In this document: piece after piece, positions 7,929 to 19,704 of the stretch
How the letters are laid out: the number at the start of each line of letters is the position of its first letter
Numbering within the stretch: the first letter of the stretch is position 1
Assembly: GCA_963803065.1 (NCBI GenBank)
Contig: CAWDKW010000002.1
Location: forward strand, 574,457-638,456
Source: DASXMT01 sp963803065
GTDB lineage: Bacteria > Actinomycetota > Acidimicrobiia > Acidimicrobiales > RAAP-2
Length of the DNA: 64,000 bases
Direction: 5' to 3'
Notes under the pieces: generated by a model
Database searches by the model: none
Seen by the model: the letters and a program-made list of their open reading frames with translations, nothing else
What the model was told of the DNA's origin: nothing
Translations under genes and position numbers: made by a program

Positions 7929-9410
7929 TCAAGCTCGGTTGGCGTTGTTCCCGAAGTAGCCGTAGAGGTCGATGACCAGGTCGGCGGTCCCGGTGAAGTT
8001 GAAGTTGTTCAGTGCCACGCTCGGGACGGTCGGCCCGGCGCTGAGCTGGTCGGCGTTGGAGACGATGTCTCCGGCGTTCCAGTTCAGGTCCGAAGCCAGC
8101 GGTGGGGTGCTGCCGCCGTTGGACGGGTACACGGTCAGGTAGCCGCCGTCGGCGTCGGTATCCGTGACGGTGACGTTGACATCGACGCCGGTGAAGGTGC
8201 CGGGGTTATGCGTCCCGCCCGGAGCCGAGAACCCGGTGTCCGGCAAGAAGTTGTCCGCAGGCACGTTGGTGGTCAGGATCATTCCCCCGTGCAGCGTCTG
8301 GCCCGCATAGGCGACACCGGATCCGGGCCGGGTGTCAACGATCCGGCTCGGCGTCACCAGCGGGAAGTACTGGCTCCCGCCGCGGTCGGGGGAGTAGTAC
8401 CCGTCGAGGTCGACGACGACGTCCGTGCTACCGGCGGCGTTGAAGATCGACACCTGCTTGTTGTCCGGGTTGACCGGCACGATCACCCGGTTGGGCACGA
8501 CCTTGCCTGCGGGGAAGTTGAGGTTCGATGCAAGAGGTTGCGCTCCCCCCGTGGCCCATACGGTCAGGTACGAATCGGCCGTGGAGGTGGCCGCGGTCAC
8601 ATTGAGCACCACTGCGGTGGCGTCAGCCGGGACGGCAGGCGTGCCGTAGGGGAAGGTGCCGGTTCCGGGGAAGAAGGTCAGCGTCTGCTGCGCCCCGATC
8701 GTCTCACCTGCACCTTGTTGACCCGAGCCAGGTCTCGTGTCGAGGACGCGGACCGGATGGTTCTGTCCGGTGTTCACATCGGTGATGGCGTTGTACATCC
8801 CACCGCTGTTCGGGCTCAGGGCGAACGGCCCAATCGCCTGGAGGGAGTTCGGGGCGTAGTAGCCCTGGACGTCGACCACCACGTCGGTGCTCCCGGTGAA
8901 GTTGTAGATGGTCATGTTGCCGTAGTTACCGTCCCCGGTGTCCCCGAGGGCGATGGTGGCCTGATTGGCCACTGTCTCGCCGGCCGTGAAGTTCACCGTG
9001 GAGACGAACGGTACGTTCTGGCCGGAGGCGAAGGCCGTGAGGTAGCCCGTACTGCTCGGGTTGACGGCCGTGATGTTCACCACGACTGCGGTCGCGCCCC
9101 ACGGCACGTTGTCCGGCTCGGTGCCGGAGGGGGAGACCTGGAAGGTGATGGTCCGTCCGGCGGTCAGCGTGTCACCGGCACCGAACTGGCCCGAGTTCGC
9201 TCGGGTGTCCACCAGGCGGTAGGGCTGCAGGGCGTGATAGTTGCTCCCCGGCGATGCATAGTGCGTCACCGATGCAGATGCCGGGGCCGCGGAGAACACG
9301 CCGGCGGCAACGGTGCCGATCGGAAGTAGGAGGCCGGCAATCATCGCCAGCCCGACCGCTCTTCCCCTTCGGCCACGGGACCGTGCCGAGGCTCGTTCGA
9401 ACAATTTCAT
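7929..9410 (-). CDS. Exported protein with three repeated beta-rich modules
   Basis: The protein is about 493 residues when started at MKLFERASARSRGRRGRAVG. It has a signal peptide with a basic n-region, a hydrophobic core (GLAMIAGLLLPIGTVAAGVF) and an Ala-rich cleavage site (APASAS). Three modules of roughly 150 residues follow. Each opens with a RLVDTR/RVLDTR/RIVDTR motif, then has a VVVNITA-like strand and TGYLTAFASG/DSYLTVWATG/GGYLTVYPSN, and ends in DVVVDVQGYY, DVVVDLDGYY or DLVIDLYGYF. These modules are common in actinobacterial extracellular proteins, often joined to hydrolases, but no catalytic domain is seen here. A surface or cell-wall role is inferred; the function is unknown. Confidence 0.78.
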   Translation of the reverse strand: MKLFERASARSRGRRGRAVGLAMIAGLLLPIGTVAAGVFSAAPASASVTHYASPGSNYHALQPYRLVDTRANSGQFGAGDTLTAGRTITFQVSPSGTEPDNVPWGATAVVVNITAVNPSSTGYLTAFASGQNVPFVSTVNFTAGETVANQATIALGDTGDGNYGNMTIYNFTGSTDVVVDVQGYYAPNSLQAIGPFALSPNSGGMYNAITDVNTGQNHPVRVLDTRPGSGQQGAGETIGAQQTLTFFPGTGTFPYGTPAVPADATAVVLNVTAATSTADSYLTVWATGGAQPLASNLNFPAGKVVPNRVIVPVNPDNKQVSIFNAAGSTDVVVDLDGYYSPDRGGSQYFPLVTPSRIVDTRPGSGVAYAGQTLHGGMILTTNVPADNFLPDTGFSAPGGTHNPGTFTGVDVNVTVTDTDADGGYLTVYPSNGGSTPPLASDLNWNAGDIVSNADQLSAGPTVPSVALNNFNFTGTADLVIDLYGYFGNNANRA

Positions 9411-9531
9411 CGTCCACCTTCCGTTGTGCTCTGGAGCTGCGGGAAGACTGTACCCCGTGGCGCGCGAAAAACCGCGAAACACTCTCTGGACGAGCGGAAT
9501 GGGAGGATGCTGCTGCCGCAGGACACGGTGG

Positions 9532-9604
9532 AGCCTGGGAGGAGAATCGAACTCCTGACCTACGCATTACGAGTGCGTTGCTCTACCGACTGAGCTACCC
9601 AGGC
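9532..9604 (-). tRNA. tRNA-Thr (CGT)
   Basis: On the minus strand the 73-nt cloverleaf starts GCCTGGGTAGCTCAGTCGG and its acceptor closes with CCCAGGC. The anticodon loop CTCGTAA gives CGT (reads ACG, Thr). The T-arm is GTTCGATTC. CCA is not encoded. It lies between the exported repeat protein and holB. Confidence 0.95.
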
Positions 9605-9677
9605 GAGACCCGACAGGCTATCCGAAGCGGCGGCGCGTCCGATGCGGCAACGCGCGCCGCAGGCCACAGCCGGACGG

Positions 9678-10775
9678 TCACCGCGCCTCCGTGCCCGAGA
9701 GCGTCACCATCAGCGACTCGAGGAGCAGCGCCTCGTTGGGATTACGGACCAAGGCCTCGGCCGCCCGCTCGAGGGCGTCGACCGCGAGGGCGGCACGGCG
9801 TGCGTCCGGGACGGCGCCGTTGTCGCTGCCGGCGACCAACCGGTCCCGGTAGGCGCCGGCCAGCGTGGCCAGGCCCATGCGCAACTCGTCCGTCCTGAAA
9901 CGACGGCCCTCCCGGCGATGGCGATCGTCGATGTCCTTGCGACCCGGCACGCCGCGCCCCCCGAGCGATTCGGCCCGTTCGGCCAGCGTGACCAGCTCCG
10001 CCGCCTGTTGGTCCCGGAGGGGCCCGAGTGCCTCCTCGGCGGAGGCCAGGAGCTCGGCGGCCACGACCGCAGCCGTTGCTCCGGTTCCGTCGAGCCGGGA
10101 CGGGACCGTACGCCACTGCTCTTGACGGAGGGCGAACCCGGGGTCGGTGGCCAACAGGCGAGCCCGATCGAGCCGGCCGCCCGACACAGCCGCCACCGAG
10201 CGGGCGACGTCGTCGCCCACCCCGTGGTCCACCAGCCACCGGGCGACCTCCCCGGCCGGAAGCGGGTCGAACTCCACCTTCACGCACCGACTGGCGATGG
10301 TGGCCAGGTCGGCAGGGAGGTCGTCGGCCAGCAACACGAACACCGTGGTCGCCGGCGGCTCCTCCACCGTCTTCAAGAGGGCGGGCGCCGCCTTGTCGGC
10401 CAGGTGGACGTCGGCGACCAAGAGCACCTGGCGCTTGGCCTCGAGCGGCCGCCGCTGGGCGCGGGACACGATCGTCCGGGCCGCGTCGACATCCAGGGCG
10501 GCACCGGTCCGCTCGATCACCACCAGGTCCGGGTGGGTGCCGGCGAGGGCCCGGCGGCAGTCGTTGCACTCTCCGCACCCTCCCCTCGGGCAGAGCAGCG
10601 AGGCGGCAAAGGCTCGAGCGGCGGCCCGCTTGCCCGAGCCGGGCGGCCCGTGGAGCAGATAAGCATGCACCGGCTGCCGGGCCGCCATCCGGAGTTGGCT
10701 CACGGCGCGCGGCTGCCCGACCACCGCCTCGTAGAGCGAGGGTGCGGGGAGCGCAGACCCCGAGCGATCAGACAT
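9678..10775 (-). CDS. holB: DNA polymerase III subunit delta' (clamp-loader ATPase)
   Basis: This AAA+ clamp-loader subunit has 365 residues from the start MSDRSGSALPAPS. It shows HAYLLHGPPGSGKRAAARAF (Walker A), a four-Cys zinc module (CPRGGCGECNDC), VLLVADVHLADKAAPALLK with the following TVEEPPATTVFVLL (Walker B and sensor I region), and IASRCVKVEF with the SRC arginine-finger motif. The C-terminal half is helical. It overlaps the tmk stop by 8 bp, and topA-tmk-holB is a conserved actinobacterial order. The upstream extension of the frame is a shadow of tmk. Confidence 0.9.
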   Translation of the reverse strand: MSDRSGSALPAPSLYEAVVGQPRAVSQLRMAARQPVHAYLLHGPPGSGKRAAARAFAASLLCPRGGCGECNDCRRALAGTHPDLVVIERTGAALDVDAARTIVSRAQRRPLEAKRQVLLVADVHLADKAAPALLKTVEEPPATTVFVLLADDLPADLATIASRCVKVEFDPLPAGEVARWLVDHGVGDDVARSVAAVSGGRLDRARLLATDPGFALRQEQWRTVPSRLDGTGATAAVVAAELLASAEEALGPLRDQQAAELVTLAERAESLGGRGVPGRKDIDDRHRREGRRFRTDELRMGLATLAGAYRDRLVAGSDNGAVPDARRAALAVDALERAAEALVRNPNEALLLESLMVTLSGTEAR

Positions 10776-11388
10776 TTCCCAGCCGTTCGGTGACCGCCGC
10801 CCGTACCCGTCCGGCGACGAGAGCGGCGTCCCCGGTTCCGTCGACCTTGACCCATGCATCAGGATCCTCCTCGACGAGGTGCTCGTACCCGTCCCGGACC
10901 CGGCACTGGAAGGCCTCGCCCAACTCCTCGAGGCGGTCGGCCCGAGCAGGCTCCATCCGGGAGCGGGCCACATCGAGAGGCACGTCGATGAGGACGTTCA
11001 CGTCGGGCGAGACACCGCCGGTGGCCCACTGGTTCAGCGCACGGAGAGCGGCGAGGTCGAGGCGGCGGCCGAAGCCCTGATAGGCCAGGGTCGACGCGGT
11101 GAAGCGATCGGTGACCACTGATATGCCCTCGGATAGGAGCGGCTCGACGACCTCGGCCGTGTGCTGGGCCCGGTCGGCCGCCATGAGCAGTGCCTCGGCC
11201 GTGGGCACCACATCGGGGAGGGCCGGGTTCAACAGCAGCTGACGGAGCGCCCCTCCCAGTTCCGTGGCCCCCGGCTCGAAGGTAAGCCGGGCATCGAGGT
11301 GGTCGGCCAGTAACGCGGCCTGGGTGGACTTGCCGCAACCGTCGATCCCCTCGAGGGCGATCAGACGACCACGCCCCGTGTCGCTCAT
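10768..11388 (-). CDS. tmk: Thymidylate kinase
   Basis: Tmk phosphorylates dTMP to dTDP. The 206-residue protein has the P-loop ALEGIDGCGKSTQAALLADH, the DR motif in VVTDRFTASTLAYQGFGR, and the segment NVLIDVPLDVARSRMEPARA that holds the lid region. Its ATG overlaps the topA stop (ATGA, 11385-11388), so it is translated from the topA message. Confidence 0.95.
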   Translation of the reverse strand: MSDTGRGRLIALEGIDGCGKSTQAALLADHLDARLTFEPGATELGGALRQLLLNPALPDVVPTAEALLMAADRAQHTAEVVEPLLSEGISVVTDRFTASTLAYQGFGRRLDLAALRALNQWATGGVSPDVNVLIDVPLDVARSRMEPARADRLEELGEAFQCRVRDGYEHLVEEDPDAWVKVDGTGDAALVAGRVRAAVTERLGNV

Positions 11389-14300
11389 TGCGGATCCGCA
11401 GCCGCCCCGGTGTCCGTGCTCGCCGGCCGCTTCTTGGCCGCGGCAGTTCGCTTGGCCGCCCGGGCCTTCGGGGCTGCGGCTGCCTTGTTGACCGGGGCCT
11501 TCTTCTCGGTTGCCGATTTGGTCGAGGCCGCCGCCTTGTTGGCCGGGACTGACTTCGTCCTGGCCCCTGCCGTCTTGGCCGGAGCCTTCTTTTTGGCCGG
11601 CGCCTTCTTTCTCGGGGCCTTCTTCTTCGTCGAGGGCCCCGCGGCGCGGCGCTCGGCCAGGAGCTCGGCGGCCCGCTCCACCGTCAGCTCCTCGACGTCG
11701 TCCCCCTTGCGCAGAGAGGCGTTGGTCGTCCCGTCGGTCACGTAGGGCCCGAACCGGCCGTCTTTCACCACCATTGGTGCACCGGTGTCGGGATCGGGCC
11801 CGAGGTCGCGCAGCGGGCCGGCTGCGGCCCGGCCCCGACGGGTCTTGGGCTGGGCGAAGAGAGCCAGGGCCTCGTCCACCGTGATGGTGAGGATCTGCTG
11901 CTCGCTGACCAGGCTCCGGCTGTCGTTCCCCTTCTTCACGTAGGGGCCGAACTTGCCGTTGTGGGCCACGATCTCCTCGTTGGTGGCGGGGTCGACACCG
12001 ACCAGCCGCGGGATCTTCAGCAGCTCGAGGGCCTCCTCGAAGGTGATGGTGGCAGGGGACATCGAGGCGAACAGCGACGCCGTCTTCGGCTTGGGGCCGC
12101 CGTCGACGATCTCACCTAGCTGGATGTAGGGCCCGAAGCGACCGGCGCGCACCCGGACGGGGAGCCCGGTCTCGGGGTCCTCCCCCAGCACCCGGTCGGA
12201 GGAGGGTGCCGCGAGGAGGGAATCGGCCCGCTCCGGGGTCAGCTCGTCGGGGGCCAGGTCGTCGGGGATGGAGACCCGGTCCTCGCCCCGCTGCAGGTAG
12301 GGCCCGTAGCGCCCCACCCGAGCCACGATCTCCTGGCCGTCGGCCCCGGCGCCGAGGGGGATCGAGTTGATCTCCCGGGCGTCGATCTCGCCGAGGTAGG
12401 TGGCCACCTCCCGCTTGAGGCCCATGCGCTCCACCTCGGTCACGCCGCCGGAACCGCTCCCGGTGGCCGACCCGTTGCCGGTGGCCGACCCGGTCCCGGC
12501 CGTCGACCCGTTGCCGGCCGAGCCGTTCGGCGCGGCCGACCCGTTCCCCCCCGCCGACCCGTTCGGCTTCTCGTCGCCCGAGCCGAAGTAGAAGCGGGTC
12601 AGCCAGGGGAGGGACTCCTCGGCCCCCGAGGCGATGGCGTCGAGGTCGTCCTCCATCGAGGCGGTGAAGCCGTAGTCGACCAGGTCGCCGAAGTAGCGCT
12701 CGAGCAGCCCGACCACGGCGAAGGCGGTGAACGACGGCACCAGCGCAGTCCCCTTCTTCCAGACATAGCCCCGGTCGAGCACGGTGGCTATCACGCTGGC
12801 GTACGTCGAAGGGCGGCCGACGCCGAGCTCCTCCATGGCCTTGACCAGCGACGCCTCGGTGTAGCGGGCCGGCGGCTGGGTGGCGTGGGAGCCCGCCTCG
12901 ATCGACTCGGCCGAGAGGGGATCGCCCTCGGCCACCGCGGGGAGGTGCACCTCGCGGTCGGCCAGCTCGGCTTCGGGGTCGTCCTGGCCCTCCACGTAGG
13001 CCCGGAGGAACCCCGGGAACTTGATGACCGTGCCGCTGGCCGAGAACTCGGCCTCCTGGCCGGACTCGGTGGTCCCGGCCAGCCGGATCTGGGCACTGGT
13101 CCCGGTGGCGTCGGCCATCTGGGAGGCGACGGTGCGCTTCCAGATGAGGTCGTAGAGGCGGAACTCGTCACCCGACAGCGACCTCGACGCCTCGTCCGGG
13201 GTCCGGAACGACTCCCCGGCCGGGCGGATGGCCTCGTGGGCCTCCTGGGCGTTCTTCACCTTGCGCTCGTACCGCCGCGCCTGGGCCGGGACGTAGTCGG
13301 ACCCGTAGAGCGAGGCGGCCTGCGACCGGGCCGCCGTCAGGGCCTGGTCCGACAGCGTGGTCGAGTCGGTCCGCATGTAGGTGATCCACCCGCCCTCGTA
13401 CAGGCGCTGGGCGATCTGCATGGTGCGTTGCGAGCTGAACCGCAGCTTGCGCCCGGCGTCCTGTTGCAGCGTGGAAGTCATGAAGGGCGCAGCCGGGGAA
13501 CGCCGGAAGGGCTTCTCGGTCACCGAGGTGACGGCGAAGGGCCGGTCCTCGAGGCCGGCGGCCAGGTCGCGGGCCTCGGCCTCGTTCAGGACGACGACGC
13601 TGCCCGGCGAGGTGAGCTCACCCCGCTCGGAGAAGTCGCGGCCCGAGGCCAAAGGGGTGCCGTCGACGGCGACGAGCGAGGCCTCGAGCGAGGCCGGGGC
13701 CGTGTCGGAGGAGGGCGACGGGCCCTCGGTGGCAAACCTGCCGTCGAGCCCCCACCAGGAGGCGGAGCGGAACCGCATGCGAGCCCGTTCCCGCTCGACC
13801 ACCATCCGGGTGGCCACGCTCTGGACCCGCCCGGCCGACAGGCGGGGCATGATCTTCTTCCACAGCACCGGGGAGACCTCGTAGCCGTAGAGGCGGTCGA
13901 GGATCCGCCGGGCCTCCTGGGCGTCGACCAGCCGCCGGTCGAGGTCGCGCCACTCCTCGACCGCCCGCTCGATGGCCGCCCGGGTGATCTCGTGGAAGAC
14001 CATCCGCTTCACCGGCACCGTCGGGGCCAGCACCTCGAGGAGGTGCCAGGCGATGGACTCGCCCTCGCGGTCCTCGTCCGAGGCCAGGTAGACCTCGCTG
14101 GCCTGCTTCACCAGGCTCTTCAGCTTGGACACCTGGGACTTCTTGTCCGAGGAGATGACGTACAGCGGCTTGAAGCCGTTGTCGACGTCCACGCCCAGCC
14201 GGGACCACTCCTCGCCCTTGTAGGCGGCCGGGACCTCGTCGGCCCGGCGGGGCAGGTCGCGGATATGGCCGATGGACGACTCGACCACGTAGTCCGGGCC

Positions 14301-14471
14301 GAGGAGGCCGGCGATGGTCTTGGCCTTGGCCGGCGACTCCACGATGACCAGGGGCTTCCTCCCCGTGGCCCCCCGCCGGGCGGCGGGGCGCGCCCGTGCC
14401 GGGGCGGCACCGTCGTCGGGGACGGCGGCGTCGGGGGCGGTGAGGTCGTCGGTGAGGTCGGTAGTGGCCAT
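11385..14471 (-). CDS. topA: DNA topoisomerase I
   Basis: This type IA topoisomerase (1028 residues) relaxes negative supercoils. The Toprim domain starts at LVIVESPAKAKTIAGLLG near residue 41. The catalytic tyrosine lies in GGWITYMRTDSTTLS. Near residues 640-680 is an unusual Asn/Gly/Ser linker of NGSA- and NGSAT-like repeats. After it come four repeats of the form R.GRFGPY or NGKFGPYVKKG, which replace the zinc fingers of the E. coli enzyme as in mycobacteria. The last ~90 residues are a Lys/Ala/Pro tail (KKKAPRKKAPAKKKAPAK) that should bind DNA and support processivity. It is the first gene of topA-tmk-holB, with hppA 91 bp upstream. Confidence 0.97.
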   Translation of the reverse strand: MATTDLTDDLTAPDAAVPDDGAAPARARPAARRGATGRKPLVIVESPAKAKTIAGLLGPDYVVESSIGHIRDLPRRADEVPAAYKGEEWSRLGVDVDNGFKPLYVISSDKKSQVSKLKSLVKQASEVYLASDEDREGESIAWHLLEVLAPTVPVKRMVFHEITRAAIERAVEEWRDLDRRLVDAQEARRILDRLYGYEVSPVLWKKIMPRLSAGRVQSVATRMVVERERARMRFRSASWWGLDGRFATEGPSPSSDTAPASLEASLVAVDGTPLASGRDFSERGELTSPGSVVVLNEAEARDLAAGLEDRPFAVTSVTEKPFRRSPAAPFMTSTLQQDAGRKLRFSSQRTMQIAQRLYEGGWITYMRTDSTTLSDQALTAARSQAASLYGSDYVPAQARRYERKVKNAQEAHEAIRPAGESFRTPDEASRSLSGDEFRLYDLIWKRTVASQMADATGTSAQIRLAGTTESGQEAEFSASGTVIKFPGFLRAYVEGQDDPEAELADREVHLPAVAEGDPLSAESIEAGSHATQPPARYTEASLVKAMEELGVGRPSTYASVIATVLDRGYVWKKGTALVPSFTAFAVVGLLERYFGDLVDYGFTASMEDDLDAIASGAEESLPWLTRFYFGSGDEKPNGSAGGNGSAAPNGSAGNGSTAGTGSATGNGSATGSGSGGVTEVERMGLKREVATYLGEIDAREINSIPLGAGADGQEIVARVGRYGPYLQRGEDRVSIPDDLAPDELTPERADSLLAAPSSDRVLGEDPETGLPVRVRAGRFGPYIQLGEIVDGGPKPKTASLFASMSPATITFEEALELLKIPRLVGVDPATNEEIVAHNGKFGPYVKKGNDSRSLVSEQQILTITVDEALALFAQPKTRRGRAAAGPLRDLGPDPDTGAPMVVKDGRFGPYVTDGTTNASLRKGDDVEELTVERAAELLAERRAAGPSTKKKAPRKKAPAKKKAPAKTAGARTKSVPANKAAASTKSATEKKAPVNKAAAAPKARAAKRTAAAKKRPASTDTGAAADPQ

Positions 14472-14562
14472 GGCTGTCGCGACACAGGGTGAACGCCACG
14501 GTCTCCCGCTGTCAACCCCGGGTCCGGACGACCCGAGGTTGGCGCATGCCCGCCGGAGGGGT

Positions 14563-16932
<2,370 letters not shown>

Positions 16933-17175
16933 CGGTGTTGCTCCCTTCGGTTCCTACTCGTACTGACTGGCAGACATCGTTCCGAACGCGACCGACCAGG
17001 GCCACTTCGGGTCATGGCGGTGCACCGCACTGCGAACGACACCGGTAGCCGTCCCGCCCGGACCGGGTCTGGACGGCATGGGCCGAAGGATCGCGGTGGA
17101 CCCCCTCGTGCGGGGGGCAACTTACCGATCAACCGCACGTTCGGCAAGAGTAACGCTGCTCCCCGAGCTCGGCCC

Positions 17176-19620
17176 TCAGGTGGGCAGGTCGTCCGCATCG
17201 GGCCCGGCGATCAGCTCGTAGTCGGGGTTCAAGATGGCGGGGCGATGGCCCCAGTCCCCGACCATGCCCTCGACCAAGAGCCGGGCCCCCGGCTGGATCC
17301 CGGGGATCCGGCGCCGGCCCTGGAAGACGAGCAGCAGCTTCCCGCTGGGGTCGGCCAGCACGCACTCGAGGTTCGAGGTCCCGGCCCGAGGCTGCACCCG
17401 GACCGAGCGGATCTTCCCGGCCACCCGGACCCGCTGTCGCCATTCGGCCTCGCCGATGGGGATCGCACCCGCGGCCCGCTCGCCGAATGCGGCCTCGTCG
17501 AAGGAGGGCCTGGCCCTCTTGTCCGCCGGCTTGGGCGTTCGCCGACCCCGGTCCTCGCCCTCGCCGCCTCGCCCCGGCCTCCGCCGACGTCGGCGGGAGA
17601 GCCACCCGCCGGTCAGCTGGAAGGGGACGACCGTGGCGGTGACGTGGGGCAACTGGCCCACCCCGGCGGCGATCCGGTCGGCGGTGCCGTCGTGGAGGAG
17701 CCGGTGCCAGCCGGCGGCGAACCCCCGACGGGGCAACAACATGGTCAGCTCGGTCTCGTTGTCGGCCACCGTCTCGGCGGCCAGCTCCAAGGTGGCCCGG
17801 GCCAGTCGCCGGTCCTCGCACTCGATCACGTCCAGCGGCAGCCGGGTCAGCCCCAACCGGCTCCACTCGGACTCCAGCGTGGCCGATACCCGATTGTCCA
17901 GGGCGAAGTGGACGGCGGACAGCTCGTCGGGGTGGAGCGTCCGCGCGTACTGGAGGGCCCGGGCCGTGGCCAGGTCGAGCCGGTCGACCAGGACGATGAC
18001 CACGTGCCGGCCGAGCACGGGCATCTCCACCGCGGCCGTCACCCCCTCCTCGAGCTGGGCGGCCTCGTCGGCGTACTGACGGTGCAGCCGGAGCAGGGCG
18101 AACACACCCAGGGGCAGGATGATGACCACCACCCAGGCGCCCTCGGCGAACTTGGTGACGGCGATGATGACGAGGACCACGAGGGACAGGACCGAGGCGG
18201 TCCCGTTGATGGCCAGCCGCCGGCGCCAGTGGTCTTCACGGTGGGTGAAGTGGTACTTGGCCATGCCCGCGCCGGCCATGGTGAACCCGGTGAACACGCC
18301 GACGGCGTAGAGCGGGATCAGCTTGTCCACTTTCGCTTGCGTGGCCAACAGGACCAGGATGGACACGGCGGTGAGCACCAGGATGCCGGTGGAGAACACC
18401 AGGCGGTGACCGCGCTTGGTCAGCTGCCGGGGCAGGTACGAGTCTTCGGCGGCGAAGCTGGCCAGGAACGGAAAGCCGGTGAAGCTGGTGTTGGCCGCCA
18501 GCACCAGGATCAACATGGTGCCCGCCTGCAAGAGGACGTAGAACACCTTGCCTACAGCGGTCTCGCCGTACACGTACTTGGCCACCTGGGATATGACGGT
18601 GGGTGTGCCCGAGACGTACGGGACGGGGTGCGTGGCCGCGGCCAGGAGGGTCACGCCCAGCACCAACGACCCCAGGATCAGCGACATCATGACCATGGTG
18701 ATGCGAGCGTTGCGGGCCTCCGGCCGCCGGAACACGCTGACCCCGTTCGAGATCGCCTCAGTGCCGGTGAGGGCCGAACCACCCGAGGCGAACGCCTTGA
18801 GCACGATGAAGACGCTGGCGCCGAGGAGGAGGCCCGACCCGGGGTGCCCGATCGGCACCGATCCGGGGTGCCCGGTGATCGAGTGCACGGCGAGAGAGCC
18901 CCTGATCTCCTTGTAGGCCCCAACGAGGATGAGGATCCCCATGTTGACCACGAAGAAGTAGGTCGGGACGGCGAACACCTTGCCCGCCTCCCGGATCCCC
19001 CGCAGGTTCCCGTAGGCGAGCAGGATGACCAGCCCGATGGCGATCCAGGTGGTGTAGGGACTGAGCGAGGAGAAGACCGAGGTCAACGCGGCCACACCGG
19101 CCGCCACCGACACGGCCACGGTGAGGGTGTAGTCGATGAGCAGGCTGACGGCGGCGATCTGCGCGACCTTCAGGCCGAAGTTCTCCCGGGACACGACGTA
19201 GGCGCCGCCCGCCTTGGTGTAGACCCTCACGACCTCGAGGTAGGACAGGGTGACGAAGAGGAGGACGAAGATCACCAGGAGGCTGACCGGGACCACCAGC
19301 GAGAAGGCGGCGACACCGATCACCGGCACCAAGGGCAGGAGCATCTGCTCGGTGGCGTAGGCCGACGACGAGATGACGTCCGAGGAGAGCACGGCCAGCG
19401 CAGTAGGACGGCCGAGGCGCTCGGTGGCCTGCCGTTCCGAGGCGAGCGGTGGCCCGAGCAGTTTGTTCTTCAGCCGGTAGCGGAGCGTCTCGGGGAGGTC
19501 GACCGACTCGGGTACGTACGTCGAGGGCCGGACCGTCCGCTCCCGGCTCTTCGGGGGAGGTGACACCACGGGTAGGCCGGTGAGAGCGTCGGTGCTGCCG
19601 CCGCTGTCCCCGGCATCCAT
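17176..19620 (-). CDS. APC-superfamily permease with a C-terminal OB-fold domain
   Basis: The 814-residue frame has a cytosolic N-terminus, then about 12 membrane helices from LAVLSSDVISSSAYATEQML (residue ~75) to about residue 480. These resemble the amino-acid/polyamine or KUP-like permeases found beside TrkA genes. A cytosolic region with HVVIVLVDRLDLATARAL follows (~540-660), then a basic linker RRRRRPGRGGE. The last ~90 residues (RQRVRVAGKIRSVRVQPRAG, LECVLADPSGKLLLVFQGRR, LLVEGMVGDWGHRP) match the OB-fold protein that in other actinobacteria is a separate gene in the same neighbourhood. The divergent start lies 84 bp from the first trkA gene. The substrate is unknown. Confidence 0.86.
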   Translation of the reverse strand: MDAGDSGGSTDALTGLPVVSPPPKSRERTVRPSTYVPESVDLPETLRYRLKNKLLGPPLASERQATERLGRPTALAVLSSDVISSSAYATEQMLLPLVPVIGVAAFSLVVPVSLLVIFVLLFVTLSYLEVVRVYTKAGGAYVVSRENFGLKVAQIAAVSLLIDYTLTVAVSVAAGVAALTSVFSSLSPYTTWIAIGLVILLAYGNLRGIREAGKVFAVPTYFFVVNMGILILVGAYKEIRGSLAVHSITGHPGSVPIGHPGSGLLLGASVFIVLKAFASGGSALTGTEAISNGVSVFRRPEARNARITMVMMSLILGSLVLGVTLLAAATHPVPYVSGTPTVISQVAKYVYGETAVGKVFYVLLQAGTMLILVLAANTSFTGFPFLASFAAEDSYLPRQLTKRGHRLVFSTGILVLTAVSILVLLATQAKVDKLIPLYAVGVFTGFTMAGAGMAKYHFTHREDHWRRRLAINGTASVLSLVVLVIIAVTKFAEGAWVVVIILPLGVFALLRLHRQYADEAAQLEEGVTAAVEMPVLGRHVVIVLVDRLDLATARALQYARTLHPDELSAVHFALDNRVSATLESEWSRLGLTRLPLDVIECEDRRLARATLELAAETVADNETELTMLLPRRGFAAGWHRLLHDGTADRIAAGVGQLPHVTATVVPFQLTGGWLSRRRRRRPGRGGEGEDRGRRTPKPADKRARPSFDEAAFGERAAGAIPIGEAEWRQRVRVAGKIRSVRVQPRAGTSNLECVLADPSGKLLLVFQGRRRIPGIQPGARLLVEGMVGDWGHRPAILNPDYELIAGPDADDLPT

Positions 19621-19704
19621 TCCGTCAGTAAAACACGGGTGGCCCGACGGCCCCCACCCGGGACCGGGTTGGCCGAGTTGTCAGCGGCCCGTCCGGCGTG
19701 TTGC

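Noticed and set aside
7650..9329. 559-codon plus-strand frame opposite the exported repeat protein
   Set aside because: The minus-strand frame has a signal peptide and three clear modules; this one has none and is a composition artefact.
12885..14492. Long open frame of 535 codons on the plus strand opposite topA
   Set aside because: It is a high-GC antisense shadow of topA with Gly/Arg/Val-rich, motif-free translation.
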